A stretch of DNA of 13,495 nt, taken from assembly GCA_026988195.1 (NCBI GenBank), contig JALSLS010000297.1, positions 1 through 13,495 of the forward strand, written 5' to 3'. Shown piece by piece: positions 1 through 7,396 of this stretch. The stretch is from Methylomonas sp. GTDB taxonomy: Bacteria > Pseudomonadota > Gammaproteobacteria > Methylococcales > Methylomonadaceae. Made by a program: the position numbers and the translations under genes. Within the stretch, counting starts at the first letter, position 1; every line of letters starts with the position of its first letter. Under the pieces are notes generated by a model. That model was not told the origin of the DNA, searched no databases, and was given only the letters and a program-made list of their open reading frames with translations.

Positions 1-106
1 TTGCTACTTTGACAGGATCTTTGCTGTTCCAGCCATTCTCAGCCAGCTGTACTTTTTGTTCCGCTGTTTCTTGTGTAAAAGGGGGAAGGGGAGGTCTGTT
101 TTTCAT
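1..106 (-). CDS. DUF1348 (NTF2-like) family protein, 5' part only
   Basis: Only the first 35 codons are inside the window; the gene runs off the left edge. The peptide starts MKNRPPLPPFTQETAEQKV and continues through LAENGWNSKDP. This is the characteristic N-terminus of the DUF1348 family, small proteins of about 150-160 residues with an NTF2-like (SnoaL-type) cone fold and no established reaction. The ATG at 106-104 has an AGGA box about 8 bases upstream, which supports this start. The gene lies 132 bp downstream of, and in line with, the AhpD-like gene, with no clear terminator between them. The two are therefore probably co-transcribed from the sigma-54 promoter at 849-873, though a separate promoter in the gap cannot be excluded. 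The family call is from recalled sequence pattern, not a search. Confidence 0.82.
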   Translation of the reverse strand, partial: MKNRPPLPPFTQETAEQKVQLAENGWNSKDPVKVA

Positions 107-238
107 ATTAATGTCCTGTGGTTTTTTAATAGTTTTCTTGATTAACATAAGCTTAAGAAATAGGGTGTGCTGAGGTACGAAGCACATCTTTCGCAATTGA
201 TGCTGGTTTATATCTTATTTGATGAGTTACTGGATTGT

Positions 239-820
239 TTAGGCTTCACCTTCACAACAACATGAACTTGTTTTGTTATCAGGCATACCCGCTAAAAACT
301 CACTATCAATTGGCGTGTCATTAATATGATTGATAAAGTTGCTCAGTGTTTTAAAACTGATTGCTAAAATAACTTCCAGCACATGTTGTTTGCTATAGCC
401 TGCTTGATAAAAGGCATTAAGCTCAGGCTGTTTTACCCAACCTTGTTGCTCCAGAACCTCAAGGGTAAAAGTACGTAAAGCATCTAATTTTTCATCATTG
501 AAAGGCTGTTTGTAATAAACCGCATTAACCAAATCAGCAGAAATATTCTGCATTTTAGCGATGGTGCCGTGAGCAGCCAGACAATAGCAACAATTACGAT
601 AACGATTAATACTCAACAAAATCAATTGACGTTCGGTGATGCTGAAACTGGTTTTATCGTACAAAGTGCCTAAAGTAAGATAGCTTTCCAATACTGTGGG
701 TGACTCAGCCATCACCGCAAGCAAATTGGGAATAAAATTCCATTTCTGTTCAGCTTTTTTGAGCAAAGGTTTAGATGCGATTGGTGCTGTATCAAAGGTA
801 TGGTGGGTAAATTCAGTCAT
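239..820 (-). CDS. Carboxymuconolactone decarboxylase / AhpD-like family protein
   Basis: A 193-residue, probably cytosolic protein of the CMD/AhpD-like family. The family core is visible: E63, then NCCYCLAAHG with the CxxC pair C77/C80 and H84, and a later conserved NFINHIND segment near 161-167. In AhpD the two cysteines and the histidine carry out peroxidase or disulfide chemistry; here the substrate is unknown. True gamma-carboxymuconolactone decarboxylases lack this CxxC-H arrangement, so an AhpD-like thiol redox role is more likely than aromatic degradation. The C-terminus is unusual, ending SSCCCEGEA with three adjacent cysteines (187-189). The start is supported by an AGGAAAG ribosome site 5 bases upstream. 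A sigma-54 promoter (849-873) and an upstream dyad (967-990) precede it. The downstream neighbour is the DUF1348 gene. Confidence 0.88.
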   Translation of the reverse strand: MTEFTHHTFDTAPIASKPLLKKAEQKWNFIPNLLAVMAESPTVLESYLTLGTLYDKTSFSITERQLILLSINRYRNCCYCLAAHGTIAKMQNISADLVNAVYYKQPFNDEKLDALRTFTLEVLEQQGWVKQPELNAFYQAGYSKQHVLEVILAISFKTLSNFINHINDTPIDSEFLAGMPDNKTSSCCCEGEA

Positions 821-848
821 TTTCTTTCCTAATTGATCAGAGTATGAA

Positions 849-873
849 AAGAGATATTGCAGATGCTGTGCCA
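849..873 (-). promoter_or_regulatory. Sigma-54 (-24/-12) promoter for the AhpD-like gene
   Basis: On the minus strand this reads TGGCACAGCATCTGCA followed by ATATCTCTT. The invariant GG (872-871) and GC (860-859) are separated by exactly 10 bases, matching the RpoN consensus TGGCAC-N5-TTGCA in all but one or two weak positions. Predicted transcription would begin near 847, leaving a leader of about 27 nt before the ATG at 820. The 25-bp block matches the one at 11755-11779 at 22 positions, which greatly lowers the chance of coincidence. Transcription from such a promoter needs an AAA+ activator; a candidate is encoded at 11899-13495. Confidence 0.82.
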
Positions 874-966
874 GAAGTGCTTTCCCTATATTTTATTTAT
901 ATAATACAGAGAGTTATGATTGTTTTTGTGGCAGGTAAAATAAGTAACATCTTTGATTCTAGTACG

Positions 967-990
967 AAATGTCGTAATATAACGATATTT
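967..990. promoter_or_regulatory. Dyad, putative upstream activator (enhancer) site 1
   Basis: Inverted repeat AAATGTCGT-N6-ACGATATTT, with 8 of 9 positions complementary between half-sites. Its near edge is 94 bases upstream of the -24 block at 873, in the range where sigma-54 activators bind. A nested shorter dyad TACGA-N4-TCGTA lies at 963-976. The same half-sites, the same 6-base spacer and the same 94-base offset recur at 11873-11896. It also lies about 100-120 bp upstream of the SNF2 operon, so an effect on that promoter is possible, but no sigma-54 motif is seen on the plus strand. Confidence 0.72.
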
Positions 991-1069
991 TGTTAATTTG
1001 GTGGGTGTGTTAGATGGAAATGGCTTGTGCCTTTTTAAGGTAATAATAAAAATCAACTTTTAGACGCAG

Positions 1070-1075
1070 TATAAT
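1070..1075 (+). promoter_or_regulatory. Possible sigma-70 -10 box for the SNF2 operon
   Basis: A perfect TATAAT hexamer, but the -35 position (about 1047-1052) is only an A-rich run and there is no extended -10 TG. If used, transcription would start near 1082. The TTG at 1087 would then be almost leaderless, so the ATG at 1114 is the better start. This is a weak call. Confidence 0.35.
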
Positions 1076-1113
1076 GACAGTTATATTTGTCTATCAAAAA
1101 ATCATATAAAAGC

Positions 1114-2931
1114 ATGAACCCACTTGAAAATCATCTAAATCACTTAACTGTAGACGAGTTAAAACCTAGACTAAACCTGCTCAACGGCAAACCTAAGTTC
1201 ACCCGTAAAGCGGACATTATTTCATGTTTGAGTAGTGAATTATTATCTGTAAAACTAGAAAAATACTGGCAACGCCTTAATAAGCTGGAGCAGACGGCTG
1301 TTGCTGAGACAATTTATCACTGGGATGGACAGTTTCAGGCGCAACGGTTTTTGGCTAAATATGGAGTATTACCCGCTTATTTTTCATCCAATAACAGCAG
1401 TGCAGGTCGACAAAGCGTATTAGCGCTGTTTTTTTATAAAGGTATTTTGCCAGCTGAATTAGCTAAAGCATGCCAAGATTATGTACAGCCTCCCGCTCAA
1501 TATCAACTGACTAAATGTTCTGACGATAATATAAAAAGTTATGTGAAAACACTGAACCAGAACATTGAGGAATATACTGACAATAAATGTCAAACAGAAC
1601 TCACTATGTTGTCTATGGAAACACATGTTATCCATGACTTACAAGCAATGCTGGCTTTGGTTGAAGAGGGTAAAATAGTCGTCGGTGAGAAAACCAAAAT
1701 TGCGGGAGCAGCAACCATAAAAAAAATTACTGCTATTTTATTAGGAGGTGATTTTTATTCAGAACAACAAGACTGGGGTTTAGAAGCTTATTTGGGAGGA
1801 AAAATTACCCCGATACGAGCTTATGCCTGGCCTTTGCTATTACAGAGCAGTGGAGTGGGGTTGGTTAGAAGAGTCGGTACCAAACTGCAACTAACAGCCA
1901 AAGGCAAAAAAGTATCGTCAGGGTCTATTGAAGAAACCATTCGCTTACTCTACCAGCAATGGAGAGACAAAGGGATATTGGATGAATTCAATCGCATCAG
2001 CGTGATAAAAGGTCAGAGTGGTAGAGGACAACGCCTGTCCCCAGTTGTTAATCGACGTTTGATCATTGAAAAGGCATTAAAAGTCTGCCCACAAAATGAA
2101 TGGATAGCGGTGGATGATTTTTTTCGGTTCCTCCAAGCTGAGAGTTTCGACTTACGAGTCATCTTTGATTATTGGCGGCTTTATATATCAGATAGTCATT
2201 ATGGTAACTTGGGATATAGTTCATGCCCTTTTAGCGTTATACAAGGACGATATGTATTAGTTTATCTGTTTGAATATTTAGCTACCTTAGGGATGCTTGA
2301 TGTGGCTTATTTGCCGCCCTATTATATTCGTGATGATTTTAACGGAATGCAGGGTGCTGATGATTTAGATTTTTTTAGTCGTTATGACGGGTTGCTTTTT
2401 TTCCGTATCAACCCATTAGGATCTTATTGTTTGGGACTCAGTGAAGAGTACCAGCCACCTAAATCAAATAGCTCTCTGCTACTTTATACAGATGAGGATT
2501 TAAACATCATCCTACAACGGGATGCAACACCCTCTGAAAAAATGATATTAGATCAATTCCTACAATCTAAAACAGATAATTCATATCGGCTGGATCAGGG
2601 TTATCTGTTACAAGCAATAGAAAAAGGGGGCGACTTAAAAGTCTTTATAAAATTTTTAAACCAGGTTTCCGAGCAACCGCTTTCAAAGGCAATACAAGAG
2701 CAAATTGCGGTACTGGAGGAGCGTTGCAATGTATTTTCCGATGTAGGCAATGCACGTTTATTAAACTGTTCCAGTGTCGCGTTGGCAAAAATGCTGGCTA
2801 CTGATCCGAATGTTGGGAAACATTGTTTCCATAGTCATGATAAATTGCTGGTTATTCCTGAAAAGTCGAATAATGCATTTCAAAAAGCGGCAAAAAAATT
2901 AGGTTACATCATTCCAAAAAAATCTCTTTAA
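1114..2931 (+). CDS. SAP-like / helicase-associated domain protein, partner of the SNF2 ATPase
   Basis: About 605 residues from ATG 1114. The frame also has a TTG at 1087 that would add nine residues; neither start has a good ribosome site, and ATG is preferred because of the -10 box at 1070. Numbered from the TTG, residues 19-53 (LTVDELKPRLNLL... TRKADIISCL) look like a SAP-type DNA-binding helix pair. The middle (about 340-420) has winged-helix-like segments such as RYVLVYLFEYLATLGMLD. Residues 464-614 resemble the helicase-associated domain found with XPB-like helicases, with the pattern YRLDQGYLLQAIEKGG then LKVFIKFLNQ. No Walker motifs are present, so it is not itself an ATPase. The stop overlaps the next start by one base (TAATG), which implies translational coupling and suggests a physical complex with the SNF2 protein. 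Domain names are inferred from recalled patterns; the overall function is unknown. Confidence 0.8.
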   Translation: MNPLENHLNHLTVDELKPRLNLLNGKPKFTRKADIISCLSSELLSVKLEKYWQRLNKLEQTAVAETIYHWDGQFQAQRFLAKYGVLPAYFSSNNSSAGRQSVLALFFYKGILPAELAKACQDYVQPPAQYQLTKCSDDNIKSYVKTLNQNIEEYTDNKCQTELTMLSMETHVIHDLQAMLALVEEGKIVVGEKTKIAGAATIKKITAILLGGDFYSEQQDWGLEAYLGGKITPIRAYAWPLLLQSSGVGLVRRVGTKLQLTAKGKKVSSGSIEETIRLLYQQWRDKGILDEFNRISVIKGQSGRGQRLSPVVNRRLIIEKALKVCPQNEWIAVDDFFRFLQAESFDLRVIFDYWRLYISDSHYGNLGYSSCPFSVIQGRYVLVYLFEYLATLGMLDVAYLPPYYIRDDFNGMQGADDLDFFSRYDGLLFFRINPLGSYCLGLSEEYQPPKSNSSLLLYTDEDLNIILQRDATPSEKMILDQFLQSKTDNSYRLDQGYLLQAIEKGGDLKVFIKFLNQVSEQPLSKAIQEQIAVLEERCNVFSDVGNARLLNCSSVALAKMLATDPNVGKHCFHSHDKLLVIPEKSNNAFQKAAKKLGYIIPKKSL

Positions 2932-5900
2932 TGAATATACCAAAAATATTAGTAGAAAAATACCAAAGCTGTCATCGCGATGAAGAACGTATTCTGCAGG
3001 TTATTTCAGTGATTTCCCCACCCAAAAACATAACTGAGATCAAAAGTGTATTATTAAAGCTTAACTGGAAAACCAGTGATGGTAGCGGTCATAATTTGCT
3101 TAGTGAGTTGTTGAATACAAAGTTACGAGAGCGTTGGGTCAGTGATGGGCTGATTGTTTTCAAGAAAAATAACATATACTGTAATTCAAATATAGCAGAA
3201 CTTATTACCCGTAAAACGGTTAAAGAAGGCAACTTTTCGGAGATTATATCAGCTGTTGAAAAGGTATTTCCTGAGCTAAAATCCAATAAGTCATCTGGTT
3301 TTTCTTATCGCTATGAGGCTGATGAATCAGCACAGAAGAGAATAATTCGTAAGGCTTTTTATCAGAACGATGAAGAAACTATTCTACAACAACTTGAAAT
3401 TAACAATGATAGCGATTTGCATTCGCTGAGTATCAATAAAGTTGCTTATTTAATTCAGCTAGCCACCGTACCGTTTAACCCTGAATTTTTTGACACTATA
3501 GCGGATGCACTGAAAGTATTAATTGTTTGTCCGTTATTGCAAGATCAGGTTTACCAATTGAATAACGAGCAAAGATATTACGATATTTTGGAAGCTATTT
3601 ATCCACAAACCGTCACAAAATTTCCCAGATTAAATTGTGTTTTGGCAGAGCAACGCTTGTTGCGAGGTAAAACAGATCAAATTGAAACATTATTAGTCGA
3701 TGAAAATTCCTCCAGGGCATTAACACTCATGGGGTGGTTAAAATTTCAACAAAGTGAAACGGATGCCGCTATTGGCTATTTTGAATTAGCCATTAAGCAA
3801 CTTAAAAAAGAGACACGTAAACGTAATGTTGTACTTCCTGATATAGGGGGAATAATCTACTTATTTGCTCTTCTGCAACAGGCTAATAAAAAAAGTTATC
3901 ATCAACTGAATCAGCAAGTTGATGTGATGCTAAGAGCACCGACTAGTCATCGATTTGAATCAACAGCCAGAAAGCTACAAGAGCTGGCTGATATTCAACA
4001 AGGTGAAAAACGATTTAAAGAGTGTTTCTGGTTAAACCGTGCAACAGCAGGTTTCTCAGCAACCGCTTTTGATGAATTGTTCCACTACTTAGTAATACTC
4101 TGGGCTAAAGGTAAAGCAAATCCCTCAGAAGAATTCACTAAATATAATCAACAAGCACTAGAGTCTGGCTGGTTCTGGTATGCCTGGATAAGTGACAGCC
4201 TTATAACAGGCAAAATACCACCATCGACGCCCGATGATTTTCTTGATTTAAGCCGTTTATTTAAACCCGCTGAGCCATGGAAGATAGCATTAAAAGCACT
4301 GCGAGAAGTTAACAACCCAATCAGCGAGAAAGCTGAGGGTAGCGATGCAGAATTTCGAATGGTTTGGGGAATTCATTACTGGGATCAGCAATGCATGCTG
4401 TTTCCTCGTGAACAAAAATACAATGCGCGTGGATGGACTAAAGGCCGGCCCATTGCATTACAAAAATTACACGACAATCCTGAACAGTATTCTTATCTTA
4501 ATGCTCAGGATCAACGTATCTGTCAGTGTATCGAAACGGAAACGGTTAGTAATGGATATGGGTATACTTCGACCAGTTATAACTTTTCTATTGCCAGAGC
4601 ATTTAAGATGGCAACGGGGCATCCCTTGTTATTCTGGTCTAATGAAACTGGCTCTATCGTTGATCAGACACCACTAGCATTAAATGTTGGCGAGCCAGTA
4701 TTAGAAATTTTGCAACAAAAGCAAGGTCTACTCATTAACCTGATGCCTTGGCTTACAGAAGAGAATAACGTTGCCTTTGTAAAACAAGGCAAGCATAAAC
4801 TGACCCTCGTAGAGTTTAATCCACAGCAGCGACAGATCGCTAAAATTGTTGGAGAAAAGGGTTTAAAAATCCCTAAATCTGCTAAGCAGGAAGTATTAGA
4901 CAGTATATCGACTATAGCGCCTTTATTGGCGGTGCATTCCGATATAGGGGGGGGCGGTGCGGTTGATGCAAAAAAAATTACGGCGGAAACACGCCCTGTT
5001 TTTCACCTGGAACCCGCTGGTTTTGGTTTAAAACTGGCCTGTTATGTGCAGCCTCTTGGCGATAACGGTCCTTTATTTCACCCAGGTCTTGGTGCTAGCA
5101 GTGTGTTTGCGGAAATAGAAGGTAAAAATGTTCAAGCACAACGTAATCTAAAAAAGGAAATAGACAGTTTTGATGAGGTTATCAATCAATGTCCTTTACT
5201 AACGGGGGGCGTTGATTGGGAATGGAATCTGGAAGACCCAGAGGATGCATTAGGTACTTTATTGCAATTACAACAATTGGCTGATTCAGTTATATTAGCC
5301 TGGCCGAAAGGTAAAAAAATACAGCTAGGGCAGGCTGCCGAGCTAAGTCAAATGCAGGTTTCAATCAAAAAACAACACGATTGGTTTAGTATACAAGGCG
5401 GACTTCAGTATGGTGACAATGAGGTGATGGACATGATGCAGCTATTGCAGCTGTTAGATCAGTCACCCGGCCGTTTTCTGCGTTTAGGCGAAAACCAGTT
5501 TATTACCCTGACTCAGGAGTTACGCAAACGTCTGGATGACTTGCACCAATATAGTGATGATTTACGTTTTCATAAGCTGGCTGCTCAGGCGATGGAAACC
5601 TTGACTGATGGGATGCAGGTTAAACAGAGTAAATCTTGGAAAGAACAACTCAATAAAATAAGTTCATCGGGTGATTTAATCTCTTCAGTACCGTCCACTT
5701 TTCAAGCGCAGTTACGCGATTATCAGCAAGAAGGTTTTCAATGGTTATCCCGACTTGCTCATTTAGGTGCTGGTGCCTGTCTTGCGGATGATATGGGACT
5801 AGGTAAAACCATTCAAGCATTGGCTATTTTAGTGCAACGTGCCGCTCAGGGGCCCGCTTTAGTATTGGCTCCTAGTTCGGTTATTTTAAATTGGCTGGAT

Positions 5901-7085
5901 GAAGCCCAACGCTTTGCTCCAACTTTGAAGGTTCGGCAGTTTGGTGTGGGGGATCGACTGCAAATGCTGAAACAAGCCAGTGCTTTTGATTTGATTTTTT
6001 GTAGCTACGGTTTATTGCAAACTGAGCATGAGAGACTTGCCGAGGTCAATTGGCATACTTTGGTTGCTGATGAAGCTCAGGCGATAAAAAACGTTCATGC
6101 TAAACGAAGTAAAGCAGCCATGTCCTTGAAGGCTGATTTTCGAATTATCACCACAGGCACGCCTATTGAAAATCATTTGGGCGAATTGTGGAATTTGTTT
6201 CAATTCATTAACCCTGGCTTACTGGGGTCACTGGCTCAATTTAATAAACGTTTTGCTAACCCTATCGAAGCTGATAATAATCGTGATGCAAGGCGTCGAC
6301 TGAAAAACTTGATTCAACCGTTTATTCTTAGACGCTTAAAAACGGATGTATTAACCGAGCTTCCATCACGAACCGAAATTACCTTGCGTGTTGAATTAAG
6401 CGCTGAAGAAACAGCTCTTTATGAAGCCTTACGTCGAAAAGCAGTTGAACGGTTAGCAGATACGGAAGATCACCCAGGACAAAAGCGAATCAAAATGTTG
6501 GCAGAAATTATGCGTTTACGCAGAGCCTGTTGTCATCCACAACTGGTTATGCCTGAAAGCAGTATTCAAGGCTCAAAATTGCAAGCGTTTAGTGAAATTA
6601 TCACAGAAATGCAAAACAACGGTCATAAAGCACTGGTCTTTAGCCAGTTTGTAGATCATTTGCACATTATAAAAGCCTATTTGGAAAAGCAAAATATTGT
6701 GTATCAATATCTAGATGGCTCAACCCCCACTAAACACCGAAAAACAGCAATTGATGCGTTTCAATCTGGTATCGGTGAGGTGTTTTTAATTAGCTTAAAA
6801 GCAGGTGGGGTCGGTCTGAACCTGACAGCAGCAGATTATGTTATTCATATGGATCCGTGGTGGAATCCTGCGGTTGAAGACCAAGCTTCTGACCGCGCAC
6901 ATCGTATCGGTCAACAACGTCCAGTCACTATTTATCGGCTGGTAGCAAGCAATACAATAGAAGAAAAAATTGTTAAATTACACAGTCAAAAGCGTGATCT
7001 AGCAGACAATTTACTTGAAGGCAGCGAAATGAGCGGAAAAATGTCAGTGGAAGCAATGTTGCAATTGATTGAGGAAAATCAATAG
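2931..7085 (+). CDS. Large SNF2-family DEAD/DEAH-box ATPase
   Basis: 1384 residues, likely a DNA translocase acting on nucleoprotein. Residues 1-120 look like winged-helix segments. About 190-330 is helical with TPR-like stretches (GWLKFQQSETDAAIGYFELA). Residues 480-900 match the long accessory region typical of large bacterial SNF2 proteins, including HPGLGASSVFAEIEG. The motor starts near 925: LRDYQQEGFQWL, Walker A DDMGLGKT (K959), motif II DEAQ 1047-1050, motif III TGTP 1075-1078, motif V SLKAGGVGLNLT from 1288, MDPWWNP, and motif VI DRAHRIGQ 1321-1328. All catalytic motifs are intact. No nuclease or SWIM zinc motif was recognised. It is coupled to the upstream partner by a one-base overlap. 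Possible roles are chromatin or transcription remodelling, repair, or phage defence; none is proven. An 8-G run lies at codons 673-675. The MITE begins 15 bp after the stop. Confidence 0.93.
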   Translation: MNIPKILVEKYQSCHRDEERILQVISVISPPKNITEIKSVLLKLNWKTSDGSGHNLLSELLNTKLRERWVSDGLIVFKKNNIYCNSNIAELITRKTVKEGNFSEIISAVEKVFPELKSNKSSGFSYRYEADESAQKRIIRKAFYQNDEETILQQLEINNDSDLHSLSINKVAYLIQLATVPFNPEFFDTIADALKVLIVCPLLQDQVYQLNNEQRYYDILEAIYPQTVTKFPRLNCVLAEQRLLRGKTDQIETLLVDENSSRALTLMGWLKFQQSETDAAIGYFELAIKQLKKETRKRNVVLPDIGGIIYLFALLQQANKKSYHQLNQQVDVMLRAPTSHRFESTARKLQELADIQQGEKRFKECFWLNRATAGFSATAFDELFHYLVILWAKGKANPSEEFTKYNQQALESGWFWYAWISDSLITGKIPPSTPDDFLDLSRLFKPAEPWKIALKALREVNNPISEKAEGSDAEFRMVWGIHYWDQQCMLFPREQKYNARGWTKGRPIALQKLHDNPEQYSYLNAQDQRICQCIETETVSNGYGYTSTSYNFSIARAFKMATGHPLLFWSNETGSIVDQTPLALNVGEPVLEILQQKQGLLINLMPWLTEENNVAFVKQGKHKLTLVEFNPQQRQIAKIVGEKGLKIPKSAKQEVLDSISTIAPLLAVHSDIGGGGAVDAKKITAETRPVFHLEPAGFGLKLACYVQPLGDNGPLFHPGLGASSVFAEIEGKNVQAQRNLKKEIDSFDEVINQCPLLTGGVDWEWNLEDPEDALGTLLQLQQLADSVILAWPKGKKIQLGQAAELSQMQVSIKKQHDWFSIQGGLQYGDNEVMDMMQLLQLLDQSPGRFLRLGENQFITLTQELRKRLDDLHQYSDDLRFHKLAAQAMETLTDGMQVKQSKSWKEQLNKISSSGDLISSVPSTFQAQLRDYQQEGFQWLSRLAHLGAGACLADDMGLGKTIQALAILVQRAAQGPALVLAPSSVILNWLDEAQRFAPTLKVRQFGVGDRLQMLKQASAFDLIFCSYGLLQTEHERLAEVNWHTLVADEAQAIKNVHAKRSKAAMSLKADFRIITTGTPIENHLGELWNLFQFINPGLLGSLAQFNKRFANPIEADNNRDARRRLKNLIQPFILRRLKTDVLTELPSRTEITLRVELSAEETALYEALRRKAVERLADTEDHPGQKRIKMLAEIMRLRRACCHPQLVMPESSIQGSKLQAFSEIITEMQNNGHKALVFSQFVDHLHIIKAYLEKQNIVYQYLDGSTPTKHRKTAIDAFQSGIGEVFLISLKAGGVGLNLTAADYVIHMDPWWNPAVEDQASDRAHRIGQQRPVTIYRLVASNTIEEKIVKLHSQKRDLADNLLEGSEMSGKMSVEAMLQLIEENQ
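4947..4977 (+). repeat. Paired homopolymer tracts (G8 and A8) inside the SNF2 gene
   Basis: Eight Gs at 4947-4954 and eight As at 4970-4977 lie 15 bases apart in a Gly-rich linker (DIGGGGAVDAKK, residues 671-682) ahead of the motor domain. Slippage in either tract would frameshift the protein before its ATPase. The frame is intact here. Confidence 0.6.
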
Positions 7086-7100
7086 GGTTGACTCGGTAGA

Positions 7101-7264
7101 TATACTTCGCGCGGTCACGACTGCGGATTTCTAACCGCTGAGTTTTTGCCAATAGCTGCGGTGCTAAAACAGTTGCGTAGCTTGCTATGCGCCTGTTTCA
7201 GCACCTTGCTATCGACAAAAATCAGCAGCTTATAAATTCCGCATCCGTGACCGCGCGAAGTATA
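7101..7264 (+). mobile_element. 164-bp palindromic MITE-like element, copy A
   Basis: Bounded by perfect 19-bp terminal inverted repeats TATACTTCGCGCGGTCACG (7101-7119 and 7246-7264). The interior is also an imperfect palindrome centred near 7182, so the whole element can fold into one long hairpin. It is non-coding; short frames within it are by-products of the palindrome. The ends read TA|TACTTC...GAAGTA|TA, consistent with insertion at a TA dinucleotide as for IS630/Tc1-mariner-type MITEs; that family assignment is inference and no transposase is present. It lies between the convergent SNF2 and Amt-fusion genes and may act as a transcription barrier. Copy B at 10813-10976 is the same length and about 97% identical in inverted orientation (about five mismatches by eye). 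Confidence 0.85.
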
Positions 7265-7308
7265 AGTAATGATGTACCTAATCGATTTTTTAATGTGACC
7301 CCATTAAT

Positions 7309-7396
7309 ATTTTATGCCGATAGCGGCGTTGCTAAAATAGTTACAGAGCTTGCTATACATCTATTTTAGCATCTTGTTCTCGACAAAAGTCAGCTT
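7309..7396 (+). repeat. Diverged relative of the 164-bp element lacking recognisable termini
   Basis: Aligns with the core of copy A (about 7143-7228) in the same orientation. Shared stretches include GCTAAAA-AGTT, AGCTTGCTAT, TTTTAGCA/TTTCAGCA and CTCGACAAAA/ATCGACAAAA. The arms still pair perfectly where the sequence differs (GCTAAAATAG 7331-7340 with CTATTTTAGC 7361-7370). The outer 19-bp termini are not recognisable. The right edge overlaps the last codons and TGA stop (7392-7390) of the Amt-fusion gene. With copy A it fills the 304-bp gap 7086-7389, in which I see no gene. The hairpin could slow transcripts from either side. Confidence 0.65.

Noticed and set aside
1087..1089. TTG as the start of the SNF2 partner gene
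   Set aside because: No ribosome site, a rare start codon, and too close to the only -10 box (1070-1075). ATG 1114 is preferred, but the evidence is thin and TTG is not excluded.
4345..4677. 110-codon plus-strand frame inside the SNF2 gene
   Set aside because: It is a shadow in another frame of a strongly supported gene.
1114..7085. Assignment of the SNF2 pair to Zorya, DISARM or Hachiman
   Set aside because: The diagnostic partners (ZorA/B motor proteins, DNA methylase, HamA nuclease) are absent and the partner protein does not resemble them.
7187..7369. 60-codon plus-strand frame between the convergent genes
   Set aside because: It runs across the MITE and its relic, is a by-product of the palindrome and has no coding character.
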